Assembly: GCA_002413305.1 (NCBI GenBank)
Contig: DHWS01000003.1
Coordinates: forward strand, 1-10,835
DNA length: 10,835 bases
DNA from: Actinobacteria bacterium UBA5176
GTDB lineage: Bacteria > Actinomycetota > UBA4738
Direction of reading: 5' to 3'
The notes beneath the pieces are model-generated. The model worked only from the letters and a program-made list of their open reading frames with translations. It was not told the origin of the DNA and made no database searches. Positions within the stretch are counted from its first letter, which is position 1; every line of letters begins with the position of its first letter. This document shows, in pieces, positions 1-6,926 of the stretch. Made by a program: the position numbers and the translations under genes.

Positions 1-843
1 CGCAAGACGTACAAGCTGTACATCGGTGGGGCGTTCCCGCGAAGCGAGTCCGGACGGAGCTACCCGGCGGTGGGGCCGGGTGGCGACATCCTGGCCCGGC
101 CGGCGCGCGGGAGCCGGAAGGACCTTCGCGAGGCCGTCGTATCGGCCCGTGGGGCTTGGAAGGGCTGGGCCGGCGCCACGGCGTACAACCGCGGCCAGAT
201 CCTGTACCGCGTGGCCGAGCTGATGGAGGGCCGGCGTGAGCAGTTCGTCGCCGAGCTGATGCGGTCGGGCAGCGAGGAGGCCGAACGCGAGGTCGACGCG
301 TCGATCGATCGGTGGGTCTGGTATGCGGGGTGGTCCGACAAGGTCCACCACGTCATGGGCACGGTGAACCCTGTGGCCGGTCCGTACTACAACTTCACGT
401 TCCCAGAACCGACCGGCGTGGTGGGAGTGGTCGCGCCGGAGGAACCCGCGCTGCTCGGACTCGTCTCCCGGCTGGCCCCGGCCGTGGTCTCCGGCAACAC
501 GGTGGTGGTGCTGGCCAGTGAATCGAAGCCGCTGCCCGCGGTCACGCTGACCGAGGTCCTGGCCACGTCCGACGTGCCGGGTGGCGTGATCAACGTCCTG
601 ACCGGCTACAAGCGCGAGCTCGTCCCGTGGCTGGCCGGGCACATGGACGTGAACGCGATCGATCTGACCGGGGTGCCCGACGACCTGGGGGCCGAGGCCG
701 AGGAAGCCGCAGCCGGGAACGTGAAGCGCACCGTGCGTGCGGCGAACGGGCCCGCGGAGTGGTTCGCGGATGCCGCGCAGAGCCCCTACGCCGTGACGGA
801 CTTCATGGAGATGAAGACGGTCTGGCATCCCATGGGCGCCTGA
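1..843 (+). CDS. Short aldehyde-dehydrogenase-family protein, catalytic domain absent (5' end cut off)
   Basis: The reading frame is open from base 1 (codon 1 is CGC), so the start lies upstream; 280 residues are visible. The N-terminal KLYIGG motif is the usual opening of aldehyde dehydrogenases. A helical region and then a Rossmann-like part with PEPTGVV (about residues 136-142), GNTVVV (165-170) and GGVINVLTG (194-202) follow. The protein stops about 55 residues after DLTGV (221-225), before the LELGGK-type glutamate motif and the catalytic-cysteine domain. There is no cysteine in the visible part. The usual PWN and VLKPSE cofactor motifs read PEE and VLASES. A full-length enzyme has about 480-500 residues, so this looks like a genuine short family member rather than a frameshift, because the frame is clean to its TGA. 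From memory, actinobacterial deoC clusters carry a full-length aldehyde dehydrogenase beside such a short one. A role as a non-catalytic partner in deoxyribose or acetaldehyde oxidation is inference. Confidence 0.85.
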   Translation, partial: RKTYKLYIGGAFPRSESGRSYPAVGPGGDILARPARGSRKDLREAVVSARGAWKGWAGATAYNRGQILYRVAELMEGRREQFVAELMRSGSEEAEREVDASIDRWVWYAGWSDKVHHVMGTVNPVAGPYYNFTFPEPTGVVGVVAPEEPALLGLVSRLAPAVVSGNTVVVLASESKPLPAVTLTEVLATSDVPGGVINVLTGYKRELVPWLAGHMDVNAIDLTGVPDDLGAEAEEAAAGNVKRTVRAANGPAEWFADAAQSPYAVTDFMEMKTVWHPMGA

Positions 844-864
844 GCGGATCGCGGCTGCCCGGGC

Positions 865-959
865 TTGCGCTGGCGGGACGGATGCATGAAGCTAGCGCGA
901 GCCGAGGGGGTAGGGACCGTACGGCCCGGTCGGTTGCTGCGCCGGATCAACTGGCGCGG
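865..959 (+). promoter_or_regulatory. Structured intergenic leader before the binding-protein gene (three predicted hairpins)
   Basis: The 146-base gap between the ALDH-like stop and the lipoprotein start can fold into three successive stems. The first pairs 865-874 with 891-900 (10 pairs, two of them G-U, 16-base loop). The second pairs 915-919 with 927-931 (5 pairs). The third pairs 937-943 with 953-959 (7 pairs, one G-U, 9-base loop). No T-run follows the first stem, so it is not a classic intrinsic terminator. I see no convincing -35/-10 pair here, which favours read-through from upstream. It could be an attenuator, an mRNA-stability element or an unclassified ligand-sensing leader; it does not match a riboswitch class I can recall. 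GC-rich DNA folds easily, so confidence is modest. Confidence 0.35.
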
Positions 960-979
960 AGGGGATGAAGCGGCGGGAC

Positions 980-987
980 AAGGAGGT
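980..987 (+). promoter_or_regulatory. Strong Shine-Dalgarno site of the binding-protein gene
   Basis: AAGGAGGT is a full complement to the 16S 3' end and lies just before ATG at 991, with 4 bases between the AGGAGG core and the start. It settles the start at 991 against the longer TTG-initiated frame from 865, whose 42 extra residues are arginine-rich and would bury the signal peptide. It is the strongest ribosome-binding site in the window, as expected for a binding protein needed in excess. Confidence 0.85.
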
Positions 988-990
988 CGT

Positions 991-2052
991 ATGAAGCGAG
1001 CAGTTCGGCTCGTGGCGGTTCTGGGTGTGCTGATGCTCCTGGCGGGAGCGTGCAGCAAGAAGACCCCGACATCTGGGGGAAGCTCAGGTACCAGCCCGGC
1101 GGCCAAGATCAAGATCGGCATGGTCTACGACCTGGCCGGCCGAGGCGACCATTCGTTCAACGATTCGGCGTATGCCGGGTTGCAGAAGGCACAGAAGGAC
1201 TTCCCCAACATCCAGGTGAAGGACCTGACGCCCGTGGCCAGCGGCGCCAACCGTGAAGCCCTGATGCGCCTGCTGGCCCAGCAGGGGTACAAGCTCATCT
1301 GGGGCAACGGGTTCGCGTTCCAGGACGCTTGCGTGGCGGTGGCGAAAGACTACCCGAGCATCAAGTTCGCGTGCGAGGACACCTCCGCCCCCGACCTGAC
1401 CGCGAGCTCGAACCTGGTGAACATCTCCTTCGCGGCCAACGAGGGCTCGTTCCTGGTCGGGGCCGCTGCGGCGATCAAGTCGAAGACCAACAAGATCGGG
1501 TTCATCGGGGGCGTCGACGTCCCGCTGATCCACTCGTTCCAGGCCGGATACATCGCCGGGGCCAAGCAGATCAACCCGAACATCTCTGTCGACGTGAAGT
1601 ACCTCACCGCCCCGCCCGACTTCAGCGGGTTCAGCGACCCCGCGAAGGGCAAGGAGGCGGCGCTGGGGCTGTTCGGCGGCGGGGACGACGTCATCTACCA
1701 CGCGGCAGGTGGCTCCGGCGGCGGGCTGTTCGCGGCCGCGGAGGAGTACTCGAAGGCGAACAACACGCACGTGTGGGCGATCGGGGTGGACTCGGACCAG
1801 TACCTGACGGCTCCCGCCGATCAGCAGCCCTACATCCTCACGTCCGCGCTGAAGCAGGTGGACGTGGCCGTCTACGACACCATCAAGGGCTTCTTGAACG
1901 GCCAGTTCCAGGGCGGCACGGCGACGTTCGACCTGAAGTCGGGCGGCGTTGGCTACGCCACCACCGGCGGGTTCATCGACGACATCAAGGACCTGTTGGA
2001 GCCCCTCAAGGCGAAGATCATCGACGGAACGATCACCGTCCCGAACGCGTAG
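991..2052 (+). CDS. BMP-family (PnrA-like) nucleoside-binding lipoprotein of an ABC transporter
   Basis: This 353-residue lipoprotein is the extracellular substrate-binding subunit of the transporter encoded just downstream. Residues 1-20 are a signal peptide (basic start, hydrophobic core) ending in the lipobox AGA-C, with Cys21 as the lipid-modified residue. A Ser/Gly/Thr-rich tether runs to about 37. The BMP/PnrA fold (periplasmic-binding type I) follows, with DHSFND (53-58), IGFIGG (169-174), AGYIAGAK (185-192), GGSGGG (240-245), IGVDSDQ (264-270) and SALKQVD (285-291). Cys114 and Cys128 could form a disulphide. Family members such as treponemal PnrA and Bacillus NupN bind purine or other nucleosides, so a nucleoside ligand is likely by family; the exact base is not readable. 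A hairpin follows the stop at 2073-2106. Confidence 0.93.
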   Translation: MKRAVRLVAVLGVLMLLAGACSKKTPTSGGSSGTSPAAKIKIGMVYDLAGRGDHSFNDSAYAGLQKAQKDFPNIQVKDLTPVASGANREALMRLLAQQGYKLIWGNGFAFQDACVAVAKDYPSIKFACEDTSAPDLTASSNLVNISFAANEGSFLVGAAAAIKSKTNKIGFIGGVDVPLIHSFQAGYIAGAKQINPNISVDVKYLTAPPDFSGFSDPAKGKEAALGLFGGGDDVIYHAAGGSGGGLFAAAEEYSKANNTHVWAIGVDSDQYLTAPADQQPYILTSALKQVDVAVYDTIKGFLNGQFQGGTATFDLKSGGVGYATTGGFIDDIKDLLEPLKAKIIDGTITVPNA

Positions 2053-2072
2053 GCCGGGGCGGCGAGTGTGAA

Positions 2073-2106
2073 GATGGGTCCGGGGATCAGGTTTCCCGGG
2101 CCCATC
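2073..2106 (+). promoter_or_regulatory. Strong intercistronic hairpin between binding-protein and ATPase genes
   Basis: Bases 2073-2086 pair with 2093-2106 in an unbroken 14-pair stem (two G-U pairs) around a 6-base loop, TCAGGT. It begins 20 bases after the lipoprotein stop and ends 6 bases before the ATPase ribosome-binding site. No T-run follows, so full termination is unlikely. In binding-protein ABC operons a hairpin at this point typically protects the 3' end of the binding-protein message or trims read-through, giving more lipoprotein than ATPase and permease. That role is inferred from position; the stem itself is directly visible. Confidence 0.65.
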
Positions 2107-2112
2107 CTCGTT

Positions 2113-2118
2113 GAGGAG
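2113..2118 (+). promoter_or_regulatory. Shine-Dalgarno site of the ABC ATPase gene
   Basis: GAGGAG lies 5 bases before ATG at 2124 and directly after the intercistronic hairpin, leaving the site single-stranded in the predicted fold. It supports the start at 2124. Confidence 0.75.
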
Positions 2119-2123
2119 CGCTG

Positions 2124-3656
2124 ATGTCCGACGCGGTTGCCGCCGTCGAGCTCGACGGCATCACGAAGCGGTTCCCGGGTGTCGTCGCCAACGACGCGGT
2201 GAAGCTTCGGGTCATGCCCGGCGAGGTGCACGCCGTCATCGGGGAGAACGGGGCCGGCAAGTCGACCCTCATGAAGATCCTGTACGGGATGCAGCGTCCC
2301 GATGAGGGCACCATCCGTGTCGGGGGCAAGGAGGTGCACTTCCGATCCCCGAAGGACGCCATCGCCGCCGGCATCGGGATGGTCCATCAGCACTTCATGC
2401 TGGCGGACAACCTGACCGTCCTGGAGAACGTGGTGCTCGGGTCGGAGCCGACGAAGGGCATCGTCATCGACGTGGCCAAAGCCGAGGGCAGGATCAAGGA
2501 GCTTTCGGGCACGTACGGCCTGCCCCTGGACCCCGACAGGCTGGTCGAGGACCTGGCCGTCGGCGAGCGCCAGCGGGTGGAGATCATCAAGGTGCTGTTC
2601 CGCGGCGCCCGCATCCTTATCCTCGACGAGCCGACCGCCGTGCTGGTCCCGCATGAGGTCGACGACCTCTTCAACCACCTCCGAGCGCTGAAGGAGGAGG
2701 GCGTCACCATCCTGTTCATCTCGCACAAGCTCGAAGAGGTGCTGGCCCTCGCCGACACGATCACCGTGATGCGCGGGGGGCGGACCGTCGCCACCGTGAA
2801 ACCGGAGGGTGTGACGCGGGGGCAGCTGGCCGAGCTCATGGTGGGAAGCGAACTGCCCCGGCCCGAGACGCGGGAGTCCACCGTCACCAAGGACGTCATC
2901 CTCTCGGTCGAGGACGTCACCGTGAAGAGCTTCGACGGGCGCGTGCTGGTCGAGGGCGTGACGTTCTCCGTCCATCGCGGTGAGGTCGTCGGCATCGCGG
3001 GCGTCCAGGGGAACGGCCAGGGGGAACTGATCGAGGCAATCATGGGCCTTCTTCCCCTGGACCGGGGGCGAGTTCGGCTCGGCGAGCAGGAGATCTCCGC
3101 GTGGGGCACCCGGGAGCGCCGGGAGGCGGGGATCGGCTATGTCCCCGAAGACCGGACCGAGCAGGGGCTGCTCCTGCCCTCGCCCGTCTGGGAGAACGTC
3201 ATGCTCGGCCACCAGACCAGCCGCCCGTTCAGCCACGGCCCCTGGGTCGACGCGGCCGGCGCTCGGCAGCGCGCGGAGGAGGTGGTCAAGGAGTTCGGGG
3301 TTCGCACTCCCGGAGTCGATGTCGCGGTCTACGCGCTGTCGGGCGGCAACCAGCAGAAGCTCATCGTGGGGAGGGAGATGATCGCGGGCCCGAAGGTTCT
3401 CATCGCCGCCCAGCCGACTCGAGGGATCGATGTCGGCGCGCAGGCGGCAGTGTGGGACCAGATCCGCCGCGCGCGGATCGAGGGCCTGGGTGTGGTGCTC
3501 ATCTCCGCGGACCTCGAGGAGCTGATCGGGCTGTCGGATTCGCTGTGGGTGATCTTCCGGGGCCGGCTGGTGGCGAAGCTCGACCCGCAGACCGTGACTC
3601 CCGAGGAGCTCGGCGTGTACATGACCGGCGCCAAGCAGGAAGCGGCGGCCGGATGA
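2124..3656 (+). CDS. Nucleoside ABC transporter ATP-binding protein (two fused ATPase domains, NupO/YufO-like)
   Basis: This 510-residue protein is the cytoplasmic ATPase driving the BMP-type nucleoside importer. Domain 1 has a canonical Walker A GENGAGKST (40-48, Lys46), Q-loop Gln89, signature VGERQ (146-150), Walker B ILILDE (164-169) and H-loop His201. Domain 2 is degenerate as is usual in this family: the Walker A region reads GVQGNGQGE (293-301) with Gln299 in place of the lysine, Walker B ends in AQ (429-430) instead of DE, and the H-loop histidine is Asp463. It keeps a good LSGGNQQK signature (405-412). The two halves should therefore form one competent ATP site (domain 1 Walker motifs with the domain 2 signature) and one degenerate site. 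The length and the two-domain layout fit the sugar/nucleoside ATPases of the RbsA/YufO group. Its stop overlaps the next start by 4 bases. Confidence 0.95.
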   Translation: MSDAVAAVELDGITKRFPGVVANDAVKLRVMPGEVHAVIGENGAGKSTLMKILYGMQRPDEGTIRVGGKEVHFRSPKDAIAAGIGMVHQHFMLADNLTVLENVVLGSEPTKGIVIDVAKAEGRIKELSGTYGLPLDPDRLVEDLAVGERQRVEIIKVLFRGARILILDEPTAVLVPHEVDDLFNHLRALKEEGVTILFISHKLEEVLALADTITVMRGGRTVATVKPEGVTRGQLAELMVGSELPRPETRESTVTKDVILSVEDVTVKSFDGRVLVEGVTFSVHRGEVVGIAGVQGNGQGELIEAIMGLLPLDRGRVRLGEQEISAWGTRERREAGIGYVPEDRTEQGLLLPSPVWENVMLGHQTSRPFSHGPWVDAAGARQRAEEVVKEFGVRTPGVDVAVYALSGGNQQKLIVGREMIAGPKVLIAAQPTRGIDVGAQAAVWDQIRRARIEGLGVVLISADLEELIGLSDSLWVIFRGRLVAKLDPQTVTPEELGVYMTGAKQEAAAG

Positions 3657-4780
3657 GGCTCAGGCGGATCTTCATCGCGCTCCTGGCCCCCGTCTCGGCG
3701 CTCGTCCTCGCCGTCGCGATCTCCTCCGTCGCCGTCCTGCTGATCCATCGAAGTCCGTTCTTCGCGTTCAAGACGATGGCCCAGTTCGGGATCCGGACCG
3801 ACTCACTCATCTTCACCGTCAACGAGGCCATCCCACTGTTCATCTCCGGCCTCGCCGTGGCCATCGGGTTCAAGATGAATCTGTTCAACATCGGCGTGGA
3901 GGGCCAGTACACGCTGGCAGCGCTCGTGGCGGCCTACGTCGGGGCGGTCACCCCGGTGCCCGGTCCCGTCCGGATCGCACTCATCCTGATCGTCGCCATG
4001 CTGATCGGGGCCGGCTGGTCCGGCGCCGCGGCGGTCTTGAAGGTGACCCGCGGCGTCCACGAGGTCATCTCCACGATCATGCTGAACTTCATCGCGTTCG
4101 GCATCTCTGCGTATCTGCTGCGGGTGTACCTCAAGCAGCCGAACCTGCCGGGCGACTTCGTGGTCAAGACGAAGCTGATCCCCCAGTCGGGTCAGATTCC
4201 CTCCCTGAACCCACTGCTCCGAGGTCTCGGCATCCATCCACCGCCCGGGTCGCAGCTGTACGGGTTCCTGCCACTCGCGCTGGTGATCGGCATCCTCTAC
4301 TACCTGCTGGTGAACCGGACCCGGTTCGGCTACGACCTCCGGGCGACCGGTGTCAACCCGGGCGCGGCCAGCGCCAGCGGGGTGGACGCCAAGGCGATGA
4401 TCATCAAGACCATGTTGATCTCGGGGGCCATCGCCGGCCTGGTCGGCATGCCGGACCTGTTCGGCCTCTACCACCGGTACACGATCGACTTCGTCTCCGG
4501 CCTGGGGTTCTCCGGGATCGCCGTCGCCCTGGTGGGCCGCAACAATCCGTTCGGGATCGCCTTCGCGGCGCTGCTGTTCGGCTTCCTCGACCGTTCGGCA
4601 CAGATCCTGGATCTGTACAACATCCCGAAGGAGATCACGATCATCATGCGCGGCGTGATCATCCTCTCGGTCGTCATCGCCTACGAGCTGGTCAGGCGGT
4701 TCGTCCAGGCCCAGGAGGTGAGAGCCGCCGCCGAGCGGACGGCGAAGCTCGCCGAAGAGGCCGCACTGGAGCCCGCGTGA
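3653..4780 (+). CDS. Nucleoside ABC transporter permease 1 (NupP/YufP-like)
   Basis: This 375-residue integral membrane protein is one of the two channel-forming subunits. The chosen ATG at 3653 overlaps the ATPase stop (ATGA), giving a basic N-terminus (MRLRR) before the first hydrophobic segment. The same frame is open further upstream, but that part is arginine/glycine-rich and overlies the ATPase gene. Hydrophobic segments lie at about 7-30, 55-74, 86-100, 107-129, 137-159, 203-221, 249-270, 284-312 and 327-345. The family motif NIGVEGQ (79-85) is present, and the cytoplasmic loop with RATGVNPGAA (230-239) is the probable contact with the ATPase. The C-terminus (about 346-375) is charged and helical. 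The family assignment (branched-chain/nucleoside type permease) is secure; substrate comes from the neighbours. Confidence 0.93.
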   Translation: MRLRRIFIALLAPVSALVLAVAISSVAVLLIHRSPFFAFKTMAQFGIRTDSLIFTVNEAIPLFISGLAVAIGFKMNLFNIGVEGQYTLAALVAAYVGAVTPVPGPVRIALILIVAMLIGAGWSGAAAVLKVTRGVHEVISTIMLNFIAFGISAYLLRVYLKQPNLPGDFVVKTKLIPQSGQIPSLNPLLRGLGIHPPPGSQLYGFLPLALVIGILYYLLVNRTRFGYDLRATGVNPGAASASGVDAKAMIIKTMLISGAIAGLVGMPDLFGLYHRYTIDFVSGLGFSGIAVALVGRNNPFGIAFAALLFGFLDRSAQILDLYNIPKEITIIMRGVIILSVVIAYELVRRFVQAQEVRAAAERTAKLAEEAALEPA

Positions 4781-6081
4781 GCACGATTGCGGCAACTCCG
4801 CTGTCGGCCCCCGCGCCTTCGCCGGCAGCATCCGCGAAGCGGAACCGTCTCCGTGTCGCCTTCCTGGTCGGTGGACTGGTTCTCGTGGTGCTGTCCTTCG
4901 TCCGGTCGGTCACGGGAGCGAACGACCTCACGTCGAGCGGCACGTTCAGCGCGACCCTGCGCGTGTCCATGCCGCTGCTCCTCGCCGGTCTCGGGGGGCT
5001 CTACGCGGAGCGAGCCGGGGTGGTGAACATCGGCCTCGAGGGCATGATGATCATGGGGACGTGGTTCGGCGCGTGGGCCGGGTGGCACTTCGGGCCATGG
5101 CCGGGAGCTGCGGCAGGGCTGTTTGGCGGGGCGCTCGGAGGGCTGATCCATGCCGTGGCCACCGTCACGTTCGACGTCAACCACATCGTGTCGGGCGTGG
5201 CCATCAACATCCTGGCCGCCGGCGTGACCCGGTTCCTCTCCGTGGTGGCCTACACGAACGTGCCCGGGGCCGGGGTGACCCAGTCGCCCTCCGTGAGGGG
5301 CACCCTCCCCCGGATCGACCTGCCCGTACTCGCCGGGGGGAGGCTCTTCGGGTGGCGATCGCCGGACATGCTCGGGTGGTTCGAACACCGCCATTGGTTC
5401 TTCCTCTCCGATACCGCCGGGATGGGCAAGGGCTTCAGCAGCAACCTGTCGTGGCTGACGATCCTGGCCGTCCTGTTCGTGCCGCTGACCGCGTGGCTGC
5501 TGTGGCGAACCGCGTTCGGTCTCCGGCTGCGCTCCGTCGGCGAGCACCCGGTCGCGGCGGAGAGCCTGGGGGTGCCCGTCTACCGGATGAAGTACATCGC
5601 GGTCACGATCTCCGGTGCGCTGGCGGGCCTTGGAGGCGCCTTCCTGGTGCTGGAGGAGGCTGGCATCTACCGGGAGGGCCAGACGGCCGGCCGGGGATTC
5701 ATCGCTCTGGCCGCGCTCATCTTCGGCAACTGGCGCCCCGGGGGCGTCACGATGGGGGCGGGGCTGTTCGGGTATGCGGACGCGCTCCAGCTACGCTCGG
5801 ACCGGGCCATCCACGCCCTCCTGCTGTTCGTGGCCATCCTGCTGATCATGGGCGCGCTCTGGTTCATCTCCCGCCGCAAGTTCGTTCCCGGGACGGTGCT
5901 GGCCGCCATCTCCGCGGCCACGTTCATCTGGTTCTTCGCCTCGAAGACCGTGCCGAACGAGTTCATCACCATCACGCCCTACGTGGTGACGCTGTTGGTC
6001 CTGGCGATCGCGGCGCAGCGCTTACGACCGCCCGCCGCCGACGGGCGGCCGTATCGAAAGGGCCAGGAAGCCGACATCTGA
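4777..6081 (+). CDS. Nucleoside ABC transporter permease 2 (NupQ/YufQ-like)
   Basis: This 434-residue membrane protein is the second permease of the importer. GTG at 4777 overlaps the previous stop (GTGA), implying translational coupling; no strong Shine-Dalgarno site is seen. An alanine/serine/proline-rich, probably cytoplasmic N-terminus (1-22) precedes the first membrane helix (about 27-43). The family motif NIGLEGMMIMG lies at 84-94. The ATPase-contact loop GLRLRSVGEHP (248-258) is followed by the conserved GLGGAFLVLE (284-293) and ALIFGNWRPGG (313-323) stretches. An insertion at about 160-222 sits between hydrophobic segments and is probably extracellular. Two further hydrophobic C-terminal segments (about 372-388 and 400-415) exceed the core fold. 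In related operons cytidine deaminase or phosphorylase genes often follow; here the operon ends against a convergent gene. Confidence 0.93.
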   Translation: MSTIAATPLSAPAPSPAASAKRNRLRVAFLVGGLVLVVLSFVRSVTGANDLTSSGTFSATLRVSMPLLLAGLGGLYAERAGVVNIGLEGMMIMGTWFGAWAGWHFGPWPGAAAGLFGGALGGLIHAVATVTFDVNHIVSGVAINILAAGVTRFLSVVAYTNVPGAGVTQSPSVRGTLPRIDLPVLAGGRLFGWRSPDMLGWFEHRHWFFLSDTAGMGKGFSSNLSWLTILAVLFVPLTAWLLWRTAFGLRLRSVGEHPVAAESLGVPVYRMKYIAVTISGALAGLGGAFLVLEEAGIYREGQTAGRGFIALAALIFGNWRPGGVTMGAGLFGYADALQLRSDRAIHALLLFVAILLIMGALWFISRRKFVPGTVLAAISAATFIWFFASKTVPNEFITITPYVVTLLVLAIAAQRLRPPAADGRPYRKGQEADI

Positions 6082-6084
6082 TCT

Positions 6085-6115
6085 CTGGCTCCGCTCAGGT
6101 GACCAGCGGGGTCAG
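6085..6115 (+). terminator. Candidate terminator hairpin at the end of the transporter operon
   Basis: Starting three bases after the permease stop, 6085-6095 can pair with 6105-6115 in 11 consecutive pairs (two G-U) around a 9-base loop. The wobble pairs are valid only in the plus-strand RNA; the minus-strand copy would have A-C mismatches, so it should act mainly on the transporter transcript. There is no T-run, so it would be a tail-less type or would need Rho. It overlaps the last codons of the convergent minus-strand gene. Confidence 0.4.
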
Positions 6116-6868
6116 CTCCGCGATCGCGCACGTGTTCTTCCACTGCTTGACGCGATCGGCCGGCGAACCGACCCGCGAACGCCGCCGGTCGGCCAACAGG
6201 CCTGCGGCCTGGTCCCATTCGGGCCCGTCGAGCAGCCGGACTGCGGCGCGGAATCGGTCCAGCGACGTGTCGCGGTACTTGCGGCGGGTGATGACGACCA
6301 CCTCATTCGCGTCGGGCAGGCCGGGGATGCTTTGCTCGTTGAGGCTCGGCTCGTTCGACGACAGCACGTAGATCTTGCCGTTCCTGTACACGAACCACGC
6401 CGGGACCGTCACGTCCTTGCCCTTGTATTCGACCCCGATCCACGCCACGTCGGACTTCTTCAGGCCGTCCTCGAACTCCTTGGGGAAACGGTCGGGCGCG
6501 GCCTGCTGGACCACCTGGAACTCGGTCTGCCCGAGGACCTCGCCGTTCAGGAGGAAGGAGGCGATGTACATGCCGAGCTCATCGAAGACGGCGTCCTCGA
6601 CCAGGTCATCGAGGCGGGTCAGATCCATCATGCCGACCATCCAGCGGACGCTGGGCCCGATCCGATGGGTGACCCTCCCCGACGGGGCGAGGAGTTGCAC
6701 CTCCTCCGGCACGTAGCCGGTGGGGGCCTTGTAGTCCCGGATCACCGAGAACGGCAGCCCGCGGGCCGGCAACTGGAGGAGGAACACCAGCCCCTCGGCC
6801 ATCTCGCCGTCCGCCGCGCGCTGCCGCGCGTCGAGGACGTTCGCGAAGATCAGCTCACCGGCCGGCAC
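6095..6868 (-). CDS. Uncharacterised 257-residue protein, possible C-terminal PPOX-like domain
   Basis: I do not recognise this gene with certainty. It starts with GTG at 6868, the first start codon after an in-frame TGA upstream, and a -10-like TATCCT lies 7 bases before it, which would give a leaderless message. An internal ATG at residue 23 is the alternative start. There is no signal peptide or clear membrane segment, so it is probably cytoplasmic. Residues about 1-115 are of unknown type. Residues about 138-253 (DVAWIGVEY, VPAWFVY at 155-161, IPGL at 181-184, VVITRRKYRD at 191-200, then a WD-containing helix and a KQW motif near 243) vaguely recall the FMN/F420-binding split-barrel (PPOX-like) proteins of actinobacteria. 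That resemblance comes from memory and is weak. The gene lies 58 bases downstream of the metalloprotease on the same strand and converges on the transporter operon. Confidence 0.7.
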   Translation of the reverse strand: MPAGELIFANVLDARQRAADGEMAEGLVFLLQLPARGLPFSVIRDYKAPTGYVPEEVQLLAPSGRVTHRIGPSVRWMVGMMDLTRLDDLVEDAVFDELGMYIASFLLNGEVLGQTEFQVVQQAAPDRFPKEFEDGLKKSDVAWIGVEYKGKDVTVPAWFVYRNGKIYVLSSNEPSLNEQSIPGLPDANEVVVITRRKYRDTSLDRFRAAVRLLDGPEWDQAAGLLADRRRSRVGSPADRVKQWKNTCAIAELTPLVT

Positions 6869-6875
6869 GGTCGGC

Positions 6876-6905
6876 AGGATATCGGAGTGGGCGCCGGGCC
6901 GTCAG
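6876..6905 (-). promoter_or_regulatory. Predicted promoter for a leaderless message of the uncharacterised gene
   Basis: On the minus strand CTGACG (6905-6900, 4 of 6 matches to TTGACA) is followed after 18 bases by TATCCT (6881-6876, TANNNT type). The GTG start at 6868 comes 7 bases later, so transcription would begin at or next to the start codon. No Shine-Dalgarno site is present, which agrees with a leaderless message. The gene may also be reached by read-through from the metalloprotease. Confidence 0.4.
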
Positions 6906-6926
6906 GGCGCGAAGCCGGTCCTGCGA

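Noticed and set aside
865..990. TTG-initiated N-terminal extension of the binding lipoprotein
   Set aside because: The 42 extra residues would bury the signal peptide, and a near-perfect ribosome-binding site lies at the internal ATG at 991.
1953..3236. Long minus-strand open frame (427 codons) opposite the ATPase gene
   Set aside because: Its composition is Asp/His/Leu/Arg-rich with no recognisable motif, and it lies opposite a well-supported ABC ATPase; it is a product of high-GC codon use.
3000..3550. Degenerate second ATPase domain taken as a damaged gene
   Set aside because: Gln for Lys in Walker A and AQ for DE in Walker B are normal for the nucleoside/sugar double-ATPase family, and the frame is intact.
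3101..3652. 184-residue N-terminal extension of permease 1
   Set aside because: It is an out-of-frame reading of the ATPase gene; ATG at 3653 forms the standard ATGA overlap.
3803..4831. 342-codon minus-strand frame opposite permease 1
   Set aside because: It is His/Asp/Arg-rich with no domain; the plus strand encodes a clear membrane protein with the NIGVEGQ motif.
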